From assembly GCF_004342025.1 (NCBI RefSeq), contig NZ_SLWN01000007.1, positions 463,709 through 527,708 on the forward strand: DNA of 64,000 nucleotides, read 5' to 3'. A model generated the notes under the pieces. That model was given only the letters and a program-made list of their open reading frames with translations. It ran no database searches and was not told the origin of the DNA. Made by a program: the position numbers and the translations under genes. Source of the stretch: Kribbella steppae (GTDB lineage Bacteria > Actinomycetota > Actinomycetes > Propionibacteriales > Kribbellaceae). How positions within the stretch are numbered: position 1 is the first letter of the stretch; every line of letters begins with the position of its first letter. This document shows positions 57,791 through 64,000 of this stretch, one piece after another.

Positions 57791-59650
57791 TAGGTGTAGG
57801 TCGTCCACCCGGCCGTCCGACCACTCGACCCGGACCGTGCGGCCCTCGTCGGAGACAGTCGGCGGCAGCTCGGGCGAACCGCCCAGCGTGACGATGGCCG
57901 TGTACACCTCACCGGCCTCGGGATGCGTTCTGGCACAGGGGATCGCGGTGTGGTTGCCCACCGGACTCGCATCGGTCAGACGGCGTACGTCGTACTCGAA
58001 AGCGGTGCCGCCGGCGACGAACGAGACGAGCCCGTTCGCCGCGACCTTCGACTTGAACCCCTCGACGGTCTCCGCCGGCGGTTCGGCCGCCGACAGCGGC
58101 CAGCCGCTGAACTCCAGCTGCCAGGACGGATCGATCTCACCCTCGATCACCACGGCCCGCACCTCGTGACTGCCATGCAGCACCGAGCCCACGACCAGGC
58201 GCGGACCCTCGAGGACACTCCCACCACGACCGGACCCGTGCTCGGCACCCTTGTCCTCATCAGTCCGCACCCAGTGAGCCGATGTCACCGAGACGCCAGC
58301 GCGCACAACCTCAAACCCGTTGCGATGACTCGGGCCGTACTCCGGATGCACGATCGCCACACTGTTCTCGATCGCCTCTGACCACGCGGTCTGATCGAGC
58401 GGCGGCATGGTGTGCGTCGAGTATCCGAGCCGCGCGTACAGCGGCGAGTCGGCCCGCTTGTCGCCCGGCACCGAGTGATCCGTGCCGTGGTTGACGATCC
58501 GGACGACGCCGTCGGCCTTGGTACCGCTGACGATCCAGCCCGGCTCAGGCACCTCCAGCGTGAAGTCCCCGGTCTCCACCGGCAGCGGTTCCTCCGTCGC
58601 GGTCCACACCGGATGATCGGCCGGCAGCATCAGGCCGAGCATGCCTTTCACCGCCCAGTACGGCGATCCGGGACCGGAGTACGACTGCGCGATCCGCGGC
58701 CATTCGCCGTACCAGCCGAGGTTCAGCAGACCGCGGTCGTCGGGCACGTCGTGGTCGAGGAAGTGCGCGAGCATGCCGGACGCACCGCGCCGGAGTAGGC
58801 CTGGCGGTACGTCGGTCGCACCGGTGAGAGCGCCCATCCACAGTGGTGCGGCGGCGGCGAATCGATAGGTGAGACTGCGACCCTGGACCAGCGGCGAGCC
58901 GTTTCCGCCGATCAGGTGGACGGCGGTCCGGAGGTACTGCGAGAGCCGTTCACGCCAGGCCATCACCAGCTTGGGATCGACCAGCTCAGGATCCATGGTT
59001 GCCCACAGCAACGGGTACACGTGCAGCGCCCAGCCGTTGTAGTGGTCGAACGCGCGCTCAGGCCCGTCGGCGTACCAGCCGTGGTCGCGGTAGAGCGACT
59101 CATGCACGGCCAGGCCGCTCTCGAGGTCGGCCGACGACCACAGACCGCCGACCGATTTGAGGAACGTCTCGACGACGATCTGGAACCACACCCAGTTGAT
59201 CGGCGGGTACTCCTCACCGACCACAGTCGCCAGCCACGCGACGATCCGCTCGCGGTCGGCGTCGTCGAGACGATCCCAGAGCCAACGACGGCTGAGGTGC
59301 AGGCCGAGGGCGATCGAGCAGGCTTCCACCTTCGCCTGGCCAAGCTGATCAGGGCGCGGCCAGGCGTGCGGGGAGGCCGGATCCGTGCCGGCGCGGAGGC
59401 CGTCGGCGTACCACTCGGCCAGGCCGTGCGGATCGTTGCCATCGTCACCGTGCAACCGGATCCCGGCCAGCAGGAAGGAGCGCGCGAACGCCTCCAGCGA
59501 GTCGCTGTCCGGACCGTACGCGCTCGGCAGACCGGGCAGGTCGATACGGGCGTGGTCCGGCGACGCCCACGGGCGCAGCGACAGCAACAGCCCGTCAGCG
59601 GTCGCCGCCCAGGTTTCCCGGTTCAGGCCGGTGTACGGCGCGTCAGTCAC
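57779..59650 (-). CDS. DUF2264 domain protein
   Basis: A 623-residue protein without a signal peptide. It shows the DUF2264 pattern: GLLLSLRPWASPDHARIDLP near the N-terminus, then INWVWFQIVVETFLKSVGGL near residue 150, WYADGPERAFDHYNGWALHV near residue 192, and WYGEWPRIAQSYSGPGSPYW near residue 330. The fold is an (alpha/alpha)6 toroid plus beta domain related to polysaccharide lyases, so it probably acts on an unsaturated or acidic oligosaccharide. The GTG at 59650 overlaps the heparinase stop as GTGA. The end of the gene is duplicated. Confidence 0.85.
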   Translation of the reverse strand: MTDAPYTGLNRETWAATADGLLLSLRPWASPDHARIDLPGLPSAYGPDSDSLEAFARSFLLAGIRLHGDDGNDPHGLAEWYADGLRAGTDPASPHAWPRPDQLGQAKVEACSIALGLHLSRRWLWDRLDDADRERIVAWLATVVGEEYPPINWVWFQIVVETFLKSVGGLWSSADLESGLAVHESLYRDHGWYADGPERAFDHYNGWALHVYPLLWATMDPELVDPKLVMAWRERLSQYLRTAVHLIGGNGSPLVQGRSLTYRFAAAAPLWMGALTGATDVPPGLLRRGASGMLAHFLDHDVPDDRGLLNLGWYGEWPRIAQSYSGPGSPYWAVKGMLGLMLPADHPVWTATEEPLPVETGDFTLEVPEPGWIVSGTKADGVVRIVNHGTDHSVPGDKRADSPLYARLGYSTHTMPPLDQTAWSEAIENSVAIVHPEYGPSHRNGFEVVRAGVSVTSAHWVRTDEDKGAEHGSGRGGSVLEGPRLVVGSVLHGSHEVRAVVIEGEIDPSWQLEFSGWPLSAAEPPAETVEGFKSKVAANGLVSFVAGGTAFEYDVRRLTDASPVGNHTAIPCARTHPEAGEVYTAIVTLGGSPELPPTVSDEGRTVRVEWSDGRVDDLHLDTA

Positions 59651-61446
59651 GGTCGCTCTCCTCTGCGGACGGTCAGGCGGAAAGAGTTGCCGGTGCACTG
59701 GATGACGAGCCGATGCACGGTCGGGCCCCAGACACCTTCCAGCAGGGCGTCGTCGACGGTTCGTTCCTCCAGTCGTCCGATACCCGCGTCCCAGCTGAGG
59801 TGCGCGTGCGCGCCAGCCAGGGTCTCGACCACGACCTCGTGCGGTCCTTGGCTGGTCGGCGTACCGGCGATGATGAAGTGCTGGGTTGCCGCACCTTCCC
59901 ACTCGTCGGCGATCGTGATCGCGTTGTCCTCGAGCGTCGCCACCCGCCGATAGCGGGGCGCATCGGGATACGCCTGCGACAGCTCGAGAGCCAGCGAGTT
60001 GTCCTGGACGACGAGGTCGGTCGCTTTGTACTGCGGGCCGTGCTGCTGCTCGTGGCCGTTGATCATCGGGACGTTGTGCCAGGCGCTCTGGACCACCCAC
60101 TGCGTGTAGCGGCGATCGGAGAAGGACAGGGCGGTGTACGTCGGCTGCCCGAGGTCGATGAGCACCGGGGTGGAATCGAGCGCAGCGATGAACGAGCCGA
60201 CATCGTTGTGATTGTGGTTCTCGTCGTTGTGACCACCCTTGATCGCAAGCGCCAGTTGATCGTCACGGGCGACGAACAGCTGGACGTCCGGCAACCAAGT
60301 CGACTTCGGAAGTGGGAGGTCGGCCTTGGCCGCGTCCCACCAGGCGTCGTCGGTCAGGCCCAGCGCCGCGCGTCCGAGGCCGGCGGCCGGGGCGATCGGC
60401 AGGTCCCGGTGGGCGGCGGCTTGAGCCATCACCTCGGGATCGTGATGACTGCGGCCCCAGCGGTGCAGGACGTGCCACGGCTGGTTCGCGTCCGGGCGGG
60501 CAGAACCGTCGGCGACGTTCACGTACCAGCCGTCGCCGAGCGCGACCCGCTGCGGATAACGGGCCAACTCGGCGAGCGGCGTACAAGACCAAGGTGCGAA
60601 GGCGCCGGCGGTGACGCGGTCGAGTACGTCGAGTGCCAGGGCCAGCCGGGCCGGACCGTTCCACCAGTACGCGTAGCCCTCGTCGCAGCCGCCGTCGTCG
60701 GGCAGTGCGTCGAGGTAGCGGCTGAGGCCGTCGACCACGAGGTCGGTGACCTCCAGCTGAACCTGCGGGTCGTCCTCGAGGAACAGCGCGGCAGCGAGCA
60801 CGTGACCGTGGATCCACGGGTTCCAGTTGTGCAGGTGGCCGTCGAGCCCCAGCCAGTGCCAGCGGCGATCGGTGCGGAACGGCTGGATGACCCGCTGGCT
60901 GACCTCGCGCCGCATCCGCCGCCGCAGCCCCGGCACCCGCTCGTCGAACACGGGCCCGAGGACGAGGTCCGCCCAGGCGAGGATCTCCGCCGTCTCCGCC
61001 GCACCGAGGTCCAGATAGGGCTCGTCGGGATCGCCGGCCACCTCACCCCGAGCGGTCACGAACGACTCATGCGCCGCCCAGCACCACGTGGTCTGCTCGC
61101 ACAACAACATCAGTCCGTCGGCAGCCTCATCGACGTACGCCTGATCAGCTGTCAGCGCGGCCGCGAGAACAGCAGTCGAGGTACGACGCCGCAGTTCACC
61201 GGCCGGGCCCTCGTACGCCGTGCGGACTCCGTCACGCCAGTAGCGGGCGTAGTCGGACAACAGCGTCCGCGGCCACGGCTGAGCGCGATCCGCCTCCGCC
61301 TCGGCGAGGATCGCCCGAACCGCATCGGGATCGCGACGACCCCAGACGTCTCGCCGGGTCAGATCCGGAACACTCACCCGCCCGCGAGCCGCCTTGATCG
61401 CCTGCTCGCGCCCCTCAACCGCCGCCCACCGCTCCTTGAGCCTCAC
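59647..61446 (-). CDS. Heparinase II/III-like polysaccharide lyase family protein
   Basis: About 599 residues. The N-terminal (alpha/alpha) toroid includes WNPWIHGHVLAAALFLEDD near residue 205, and the C-terminal beta-domain has the family motif GGHNDENHNHNDVGSFIAAL near residue 405. No signal peptide, so it acts on imported uronate-containing oligosaccharides. The longest frame begins at 61482 but crosses a LacI-type operator and a TAGGGT -10 box (61454-61459). The GTG at 61446, seven bases after that box, is the likely leaderless start. It overlaps the DUF2264 gene and forms a two-gene operon. Confidence 0.82.
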   Translation of the reverse strand: MRLKERWAAVEGREQAIKAARGRVSVPDLTRRDVWGRRDPDAVRAILAEAEADRAQPWPRTLLSDYARYWRDGVRTAYEGPAGELRRRTSTAVLAAALTADQAYVDEAADGLMLLCEQTTWCWAAHESFVTARGEVAGDPDEPYLDLGAAETAEILAWADLVLGPVFDERVPGLRRRMRREVSQRVIQPFRTDRRWHWLGLDGHLHNWNPWIHGHVLAAALFLEDDPQVQLEVTDLVVDGLSRYLDALPDDGGCDEGYAYWWNGPARLALALDVLDRVTAGAFAPWSCTPLAELARYPQRVALGDGWYVNVADGSARPDANQPWHVLHRWGRSHHDPEVMAQAAAHRDLPIAPAAGLGRAALGLTDDAWWDAAKADLPLPKSTWLPDVQLFVARDDQLALAIKGGHNDENHNHNDVGSFIAALDSTPVLIDLGQPTYTALSFSDRRYTQWVVQSAWHNVPMINGHEQQHGPQYKATDLVVQDNSLALELSQAYPDAPRYRRVATLEDNAITIADEWEGAATQHFIIAGTPTSQGPHEVVVETLAGAHAHLSWDAGIGRLEERTVDDALLEGVWGPTVHRLVIQCTGNSFRLTVRRGERP

Positions 61447-61460
61447 CCCATCCACCCTAC

Positions 61461-61475
61461 GGGCAAGCGCTTCCC
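61461..61475. promoter_or_regulatory. LacI-type operator upstream of the heparinase-like gene
   Basis: GGGCAAGCGCTTCCC contains the LacI-family core AAGCGCTT (61465-61472), a perfect palindrome, flanked by near-symmetric bases. It sits just upstream of the proposed -10 and would block transcription. The local regulator has a DeoR-type HTH, so another LacI-type protein may act here. Confidence 0.6.
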
Positions 61476-61640
61476 AACCCACGCCAGGTCAGCTCAGCGC
61501 GGGACGTTCGGAGTACGACGTGAGCCGCGAGGCCGAGCAGCGGGTCGCTCCGTTCCGTACGGCGGCACACGACCGTACCGTCAGCCTCGTCCTGACACCG
61601 CACTCGCGGTGACCTGGTGTTGTGACCGAGCGGTAATGCC

Positions 61641-62141
61641 ATGATGTCCGCCATGGAGCTGAAGCTGTCGGCGTCGTACGACGCCACACCCGAGGAAGTG
61701 TTCGCGATCGTCACGGACGCCACCTTCCGCGAGCAGGCGTGTCAGAAGACCAAGGCGCTGTCGTACTCCGTCGAGGTGACCGAGTCCGGCGGTGACACCA
61801 TCGTCAAGGTCCAGCGCGAGATGCCGTCGGACGACGTACCAGATATCGCCCGGAAGTTCGTCGGCCAGACGCTGACCATCGTCCAGACCGAGACCTGGCA
61901 CCCGGCCAAGGCGGACGGGTCGCGCGAGGCCGACGTGCGCGGCGAGATCAGCAACACCCCGGTCACTCTGAAGGGCACCGCCGAGATCACCGCCACCGGG
62001 GCGAGCACGGTCCAGGCGATCGAGCTCGACGTGAAGGTCGCGGTCCCGCTGATCGGCAGGAAGATCGAGCCGTTCGTGGTCGACGCGATCCGCTCCGGCC
62101 TGCAGAAGGAACACGAACTCGGCCGGGATTGGACCCACTGA
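61641..62141 (+). CDS. SRPBCC/DUF2505 family protein
   Basis: A 166-residue START-like helix-grip protein. The pattern LKLSASYDATPEEVFAIVTD at the N-terminus, VTESGGDTIVKVQREMPSDD, and KVAVPLIGRKIEPFVVDAIR with the long C-terminal helix match DUF2505 proteins of actinobacteria, which have an unknown lipophilic ligand. Start codons at 61641, 61644 and 61653 are all possible; no ribosome site is visible and the last one begins the conserved part. A long hairpin downstream may act as its terminator. Confidence 0.85.
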   Translation: MMSAMELKLSASYDATPEEVFAIVTDATFREQACQKTKALSYSVEVTESGGDTIVKVQREMPSDDVPDIARKFVGQTLTIVQTETWHPAKADGSREADVRGEISNTPVTLKGTAEITATGASTVQAIELDVKVAVPLIGRKIEPFVVDAIRSGLQKEHELGRDWTH

Positions 62142-62164
62142 GCCCGAGTGTCGTTACGGTGACC

Positions 62165-62219
62165 GGCTCACCTCCGGTGGCAACCTGAAAGCTGACGAGT
62201 TGCCACCCGGAGGTGAGCC
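62165..62219 (+). promoter_or_regulatory. Long hairpin enclosing the ribosome site of the zinc-ribbon gene
   Basis: A 20-base arm (62165-62184, beginning GGCTCACCTCC) pairs with a 21-base arm (62199-62219, ending GGAGGTGAGCC) with only one bulged base and a 14-base loop. The Shine-Dalgarno GGAGGTGA at 62209-62216 lies in the 3' arm and is fully paired in the hairpin. It could terminate the upstream gene, shut translation of the zinc-ribbon gene, or both. Confidence 0.7.
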
Positions 62220-62223
62220 AGTC

Positions 62224-62421
62224 GTGCGAAAGAAGGGCCGACGGGCCGAGCAGGCCGGCGAGGATTCGCAGTACTGCGTCTTCTGCGCCACCGTGATGCC
62301 GTTCGAACGGATCGAGGCCGCCGATCACCTGGTCGACGAGCCGGACGAGTGGATCTGCGTCAAGTGCGGTTCCGCACTTCTCGTCGATCCGCCCCTGCAG
62401 CAGCTCAACCGCACCGCCTGA
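62224..62421 (+). CDS. Small zinc-ribbon protein
   Basis: A 65-residue protein with a basic N-terminus (VRKKGRRAEQAG) and two CxxC pairs: YCVFCATVMPFERIEAADH near residue 17 and WICVKCGSALLVDPP near residue 44. This is a compact zinc ribbon that could bind nucleic acid or a protein; family members in actinobacteria have no known function. The GTG at 62224 has GGAGGTGA seven bases upstream, but that site is buried in a long hairpin. Frames beginning upstream cross the hairpin. Confidence 0.7.
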   Translation: MRKKGRRAEQAGEDSQYCVFCATVMPFERIEAADHLVDEPDEWICVKCGSALLVDPPLQQLNRTA

Positions 62422-62424
62422 TCT

Positions 62425-63327
62425 CTACAGTGGTGGGCCGAAGCCGCAGACCACTGACTTGGCGTGCGCGGGGTCGAGCGCGTTGGAGACCAACTGCGCG
62501 ACCGTCGGGTCGAAGGCCAGACCGACATGGCCGACCGGATCGAGCGGGCAGACGTCCTGGACGAACTTGTTCGTGACGCCGGGCTCGCGGATGAACGACG
62601 TCTCGTGCGGCGTCACCAGCGCGTCGAACCGGGACTCGATCACCGTGTAGTTGACCCCTGGCTGCGCGATCGGGCCGGCGGTCAACTGGTCCACGGCCGA
62701 GCCGCCGACGATCAGCTCGTCACAGGCCGGGCAGCCGAACTCCCGTAGTACCTGATCCACCAACGGTCGCAGACCGAGGTAGTCGCCCACGCTCACCAGC
62801 CCGCCGAACGTCGTACCGTGAGTCGGGGGTGCCAGCGCGACCACCTTGCCGACCTGACCGGCGTACCCGCGGATCTTCGGGCCGTAGATGCTCTGGAAGG
62901 CGCCCTCGGAGTGCCCGACGATATCCACCTTCGCAGCGCCGGTCGCCTGCCGGACCTGCTGCACGAACGCCGCGATCTCGGCCGACGACTGGGTGATGGA
63001 GACGGTGCCGCCGACCGGGATCGTCGGCGCTGCCTGGCCGTACGTGATGGAGAAGGCGCAGTAGCCCTTCGAGGCGAGGAACGGGCCGAGGTACGAGTAG
63101 TTGCCCGGTCCGTTGCCGCCCAGGCCGTGTAGGAGGACGAGCGGGTTCGGGTGCGCGGCCGACGGTTTGCAGGACCAGTTGTCGAAACCGGAGGACGGGG
63201 CCGCGGTCGCAGTGGTTGCGGCGGTCGCGGCGGTCGCGGCGGTTGCGGCGGTCGCGGCGGTCGCGGTGGTGGTGAGCAGCGCGGCGGCGACCAGGGCGAC
63301 GGCGGCGCGGCGGATCAGGTGTGGCAT
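62425..63327 (-). CDS. Secreted alpha/beta-hydrolase lipase
   Basis: A 300-residue triacylglycerol lipase/esterase, class I.7-like. The signal peptide (LIRRAAVALVAAALLTTTA) is followed by an Ala/Thr tract encoded by a 9-bp minisatellite, then the mature enzyme starting near NWSCKPSAAHPNPLVLLHGL. The oxyanion motif is LVLLHGLGGNGPGN, the nucleophile is in VDIVGHSEGAFQS near residue 130, and the His is probably VGHVGLAFDP near the C-terminus, with Asp in ESRFDALVTP. Four Cys suggest disulphides. GAGGGG precedes the ATG at 63327. It diverges from the TetR gene. Confidence 0.88.
   Translation of the reverse strand: MPHLIRRAAVALVAAALLTTTATAATAATAATAATAATTATAAPSSGFDNWSCKPSAAHPNPLVLLHGLGGNGPGNYSYLGPFLASKGYCAFSITYGQAAPTIPVGGTVSITQSSAEIAAFVQQVRQATGAAKVDIVGHSEGAFQSIYGPKIRGYAGQVGKVVALAPPTHGTTFGGLVSVGDYLGLRPLVDQVLREFGCPACDELIVGGSAVDQLTAGPIAQPGVNYTVIESRFDALVTPHETSFIREPGVTNKFVQDVCPLDPVGHVGLAFDPTVAQLVSNALDPAHAKSVVCGFGPPL
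63214..63267 (-). repeat. Nine-base minisatellite in the lipase gene
   Basis: Six tandem 9-base units of the form GGTyGCGGC (plus strand) with a higher-order 27-base pattern (T, C, C, T, C, C at the variable base). On the coding strand they give repeated Thr-Ala-Ala units directly behind the signal peptide. Units are in frame, so changes in copy number alter linker length only. Confidence 0.8.
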
Positions 63328-63431
63328 GGCAGTACCCCTCTTCAGAACAGCCGCCGGCGCAGGCGATGTTCTCTTGCTGTATCTTCTCGGTGACGAGCAG
63401 ATCACCGACAGTGCAGCATGAAGTCGGGTTA

Positions 63432-63451
63432 TGAACAAGAGTTCGTGTTCA
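63432..63451. promoter_or_regulatory. TGAACA-TGTTCA dyad between lipase and TetR genes
   Basis: A 20-base inverted repeat with six-base arms TGAACA/TGTTCA around eight bases lies in the 174-bp divergent gap, about 50 bp from the TetR start. GTTAC/GTAAC near 63475-63492 is a second weaker dyad. The placement suits autoregulation by the TetR protein. Confidence 0.45.
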
Positions 63452-63501
63452 GAACCAGATCACTTGGTTACAGTTCCGCCACCCGGGGTAACGTGCAGCG
63501 C

Positions 63502-64000
63502 ATGGGACGGACCATCCGAGGGCTCGACGCCGAACAACGCCGGGCCGAGCGCCGTGAGCAGTTGCTCGACGCCGCGCTCAAACTCTTCGCCGCGAACGGG
63601 TACATCAACACGTCGATCGAGCAGATCTGCAGTACGGCGTACATCGGCACGAAGAGTTTCTACGAAGTCTTCACGAACCGGGAGGACTGCTACGTCGCGC
63701 TGCTGCAGCGGACCTCGGAACGCCTGCAGGAGCAGGTCGCGGGACTGGCGGCGCAGGCGGTCGGGAACGAGCGCGAGGTGGCGCCGAAGCTGATCCAGGT
63801 GTTCGCCCACGCCCTGCTCGACGACCCGCGGGTCGCCAGGGTCACCTTCGGGATGGCGGCCGGCATCTCACCCCTGGTCGAGCGGCAGCGCCGGACCAAC
63901 CGCCGCTGGGCGGCGGGATTCCTCGAGCAGCTCTGGGACCGGTACGACGGACCGCCCCGCGGCCGGGATGCCGCAGACCAGCGGGCGGTGCGGCACAGCG
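63502..64000 (+). CDS. TetR family transcriptional regulator (partial, C-terminus beyond window)
   Basis: The first 166 residues of a TetR-type regulator, running off the right edge. The HTH is at about residues 14-62: RREQLLDAALKLFAANGYIN, then TSIEQICSTAYIGTKSFYEV and FTNREDCYVALL. A ligand domain begins at about residue 75. It is read in a frame with no stop up to 64000. It diverges from the lipase gene, and a dyad between the two is a candidate operator. There is no obvious ribosome site at the ATG. Confidence 0.9.
   Translation, partial: MGRTIRGLDAEQRRAERREQLLDAALKLFAANGYINTSIEQICSTAYIGTKSFYEVFTNREDCYVALLQRTSERLQEQVAGLAAQAVGNEREVAPKLIQVFAHALLDDPRVARVTFGMAAGISPLVERQRRTNRRWAAGFLEQLWDRYDGPPRGRDAADQRAVRHS

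Noticed and set aside
1..64000. CRISPR arrays, insertion sequences with terminal repeats, rRNA genes and restriction-modification systems.
   Set aside because: No regularly spaced repeats, transposase, rRNA or methylase motifs were found on reading; the only mobile-element trace is the integrase fragment at 32153.

Overview
The window is high-GC DNA with tightly packed operons, many ATGA/GTGA/TGATG start-stop overlaps, GTG starts, several probable leaderless starts and the gene families of a free-living soil actinomycete. The mix (actinobacterial myo-inositol cluster, 1,600-residue NAD-glutamate dehydrogenase, many sugar ABC systems, secreted glycosidases, ECF sigma factors) fits a Kribbella/Nocardioides/Streptomyces-type organism, Kribbella-like being my best guess. 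That placement is inference. No rRNA, tRNA, CRISPR array or intact mobile element was seen.

Layout. (1) 1-6470: myo-inositol catabolism, iolG-iolE-iolC-aldolase-iolB-iolD reading leftwards, with a divergent GntR/UTRA regulator behind a 40-codon leader ORF. (2) 6471-14978: a gene remnant, the large NAD-glutamate dehydrogenase, and a five-gene redox operon (Ser-rich membrane protein, ApbE, haem membrane protein, NuoF-like protein, small ferredoxin). (3) 15071-18241: MarR regulator with twin operators facing an NmrA-type protein, a broken DUF4238 gene, and an extra translation initiation factor IF-1 co-transcribed with an acetyltransferase. (4) 18472-27920: a sugar-use locus with a large secreted enzyme, a Gfo/Idh/MocA dehydrogenase, an ABC importer and a ROK repressor. 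(5) 28210-31985: ECF sigma, anti-sigma and ABC export operon. (6) 31947-33800: a decayed patch with an integrase fragment, an orphan TetR-type operator and a DinB gene.

(7) 33798-44209: small secreted protein, DUF4118 protein, cation efflux protein, then a group I consider the most interesting part: a membrane protein with an ASH-like domain and Cys-repeat tail, a second membrane protein, a cytosolic subtilisin (S8), a TPR-CHAT protease, a 160-residue protein overlapping an ECF sigma factor, and a membrane-anchored beta-domain protein. The set looks like a protease-to-sigma signalling module; by analogy with type III-E CRISPR TPR-CHAT/Csx30/RpoE it may be a CRISPR-free version of the same logic. 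(8) 44250-46926: OmpR-type two-component system, a membrane protein and an 11-bp-spaced direct repeat. (9) 47093-51808: tryptophan 2,3-dioxygenase, GH76 mannanase, ArsR-type regulator and VTT-like membrane protein. (10) 51771-61475: a polysaccharide/uronate locus with ABC importer, YesL-like protein, 2-hydroxyacid dehydrogenase, DeoR/LacI hybrid regulator, DUF2264 protein and heparinase-like lyase. (11) 61641-64000: SRPBCC protein, a zinc-ribbon protein whose Shine-Dalgarno sequence lies inside a long hairpin, a secreted lipase with a minisatellite behind its signal peptide, and a partial TetR regulator.

Starts were moved from the longest ORF where a ribosome site, an overlap with the upstream stop, or family length pointed to an internal start. 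All family calls come from reading translated sequence by eye; no database search was run.
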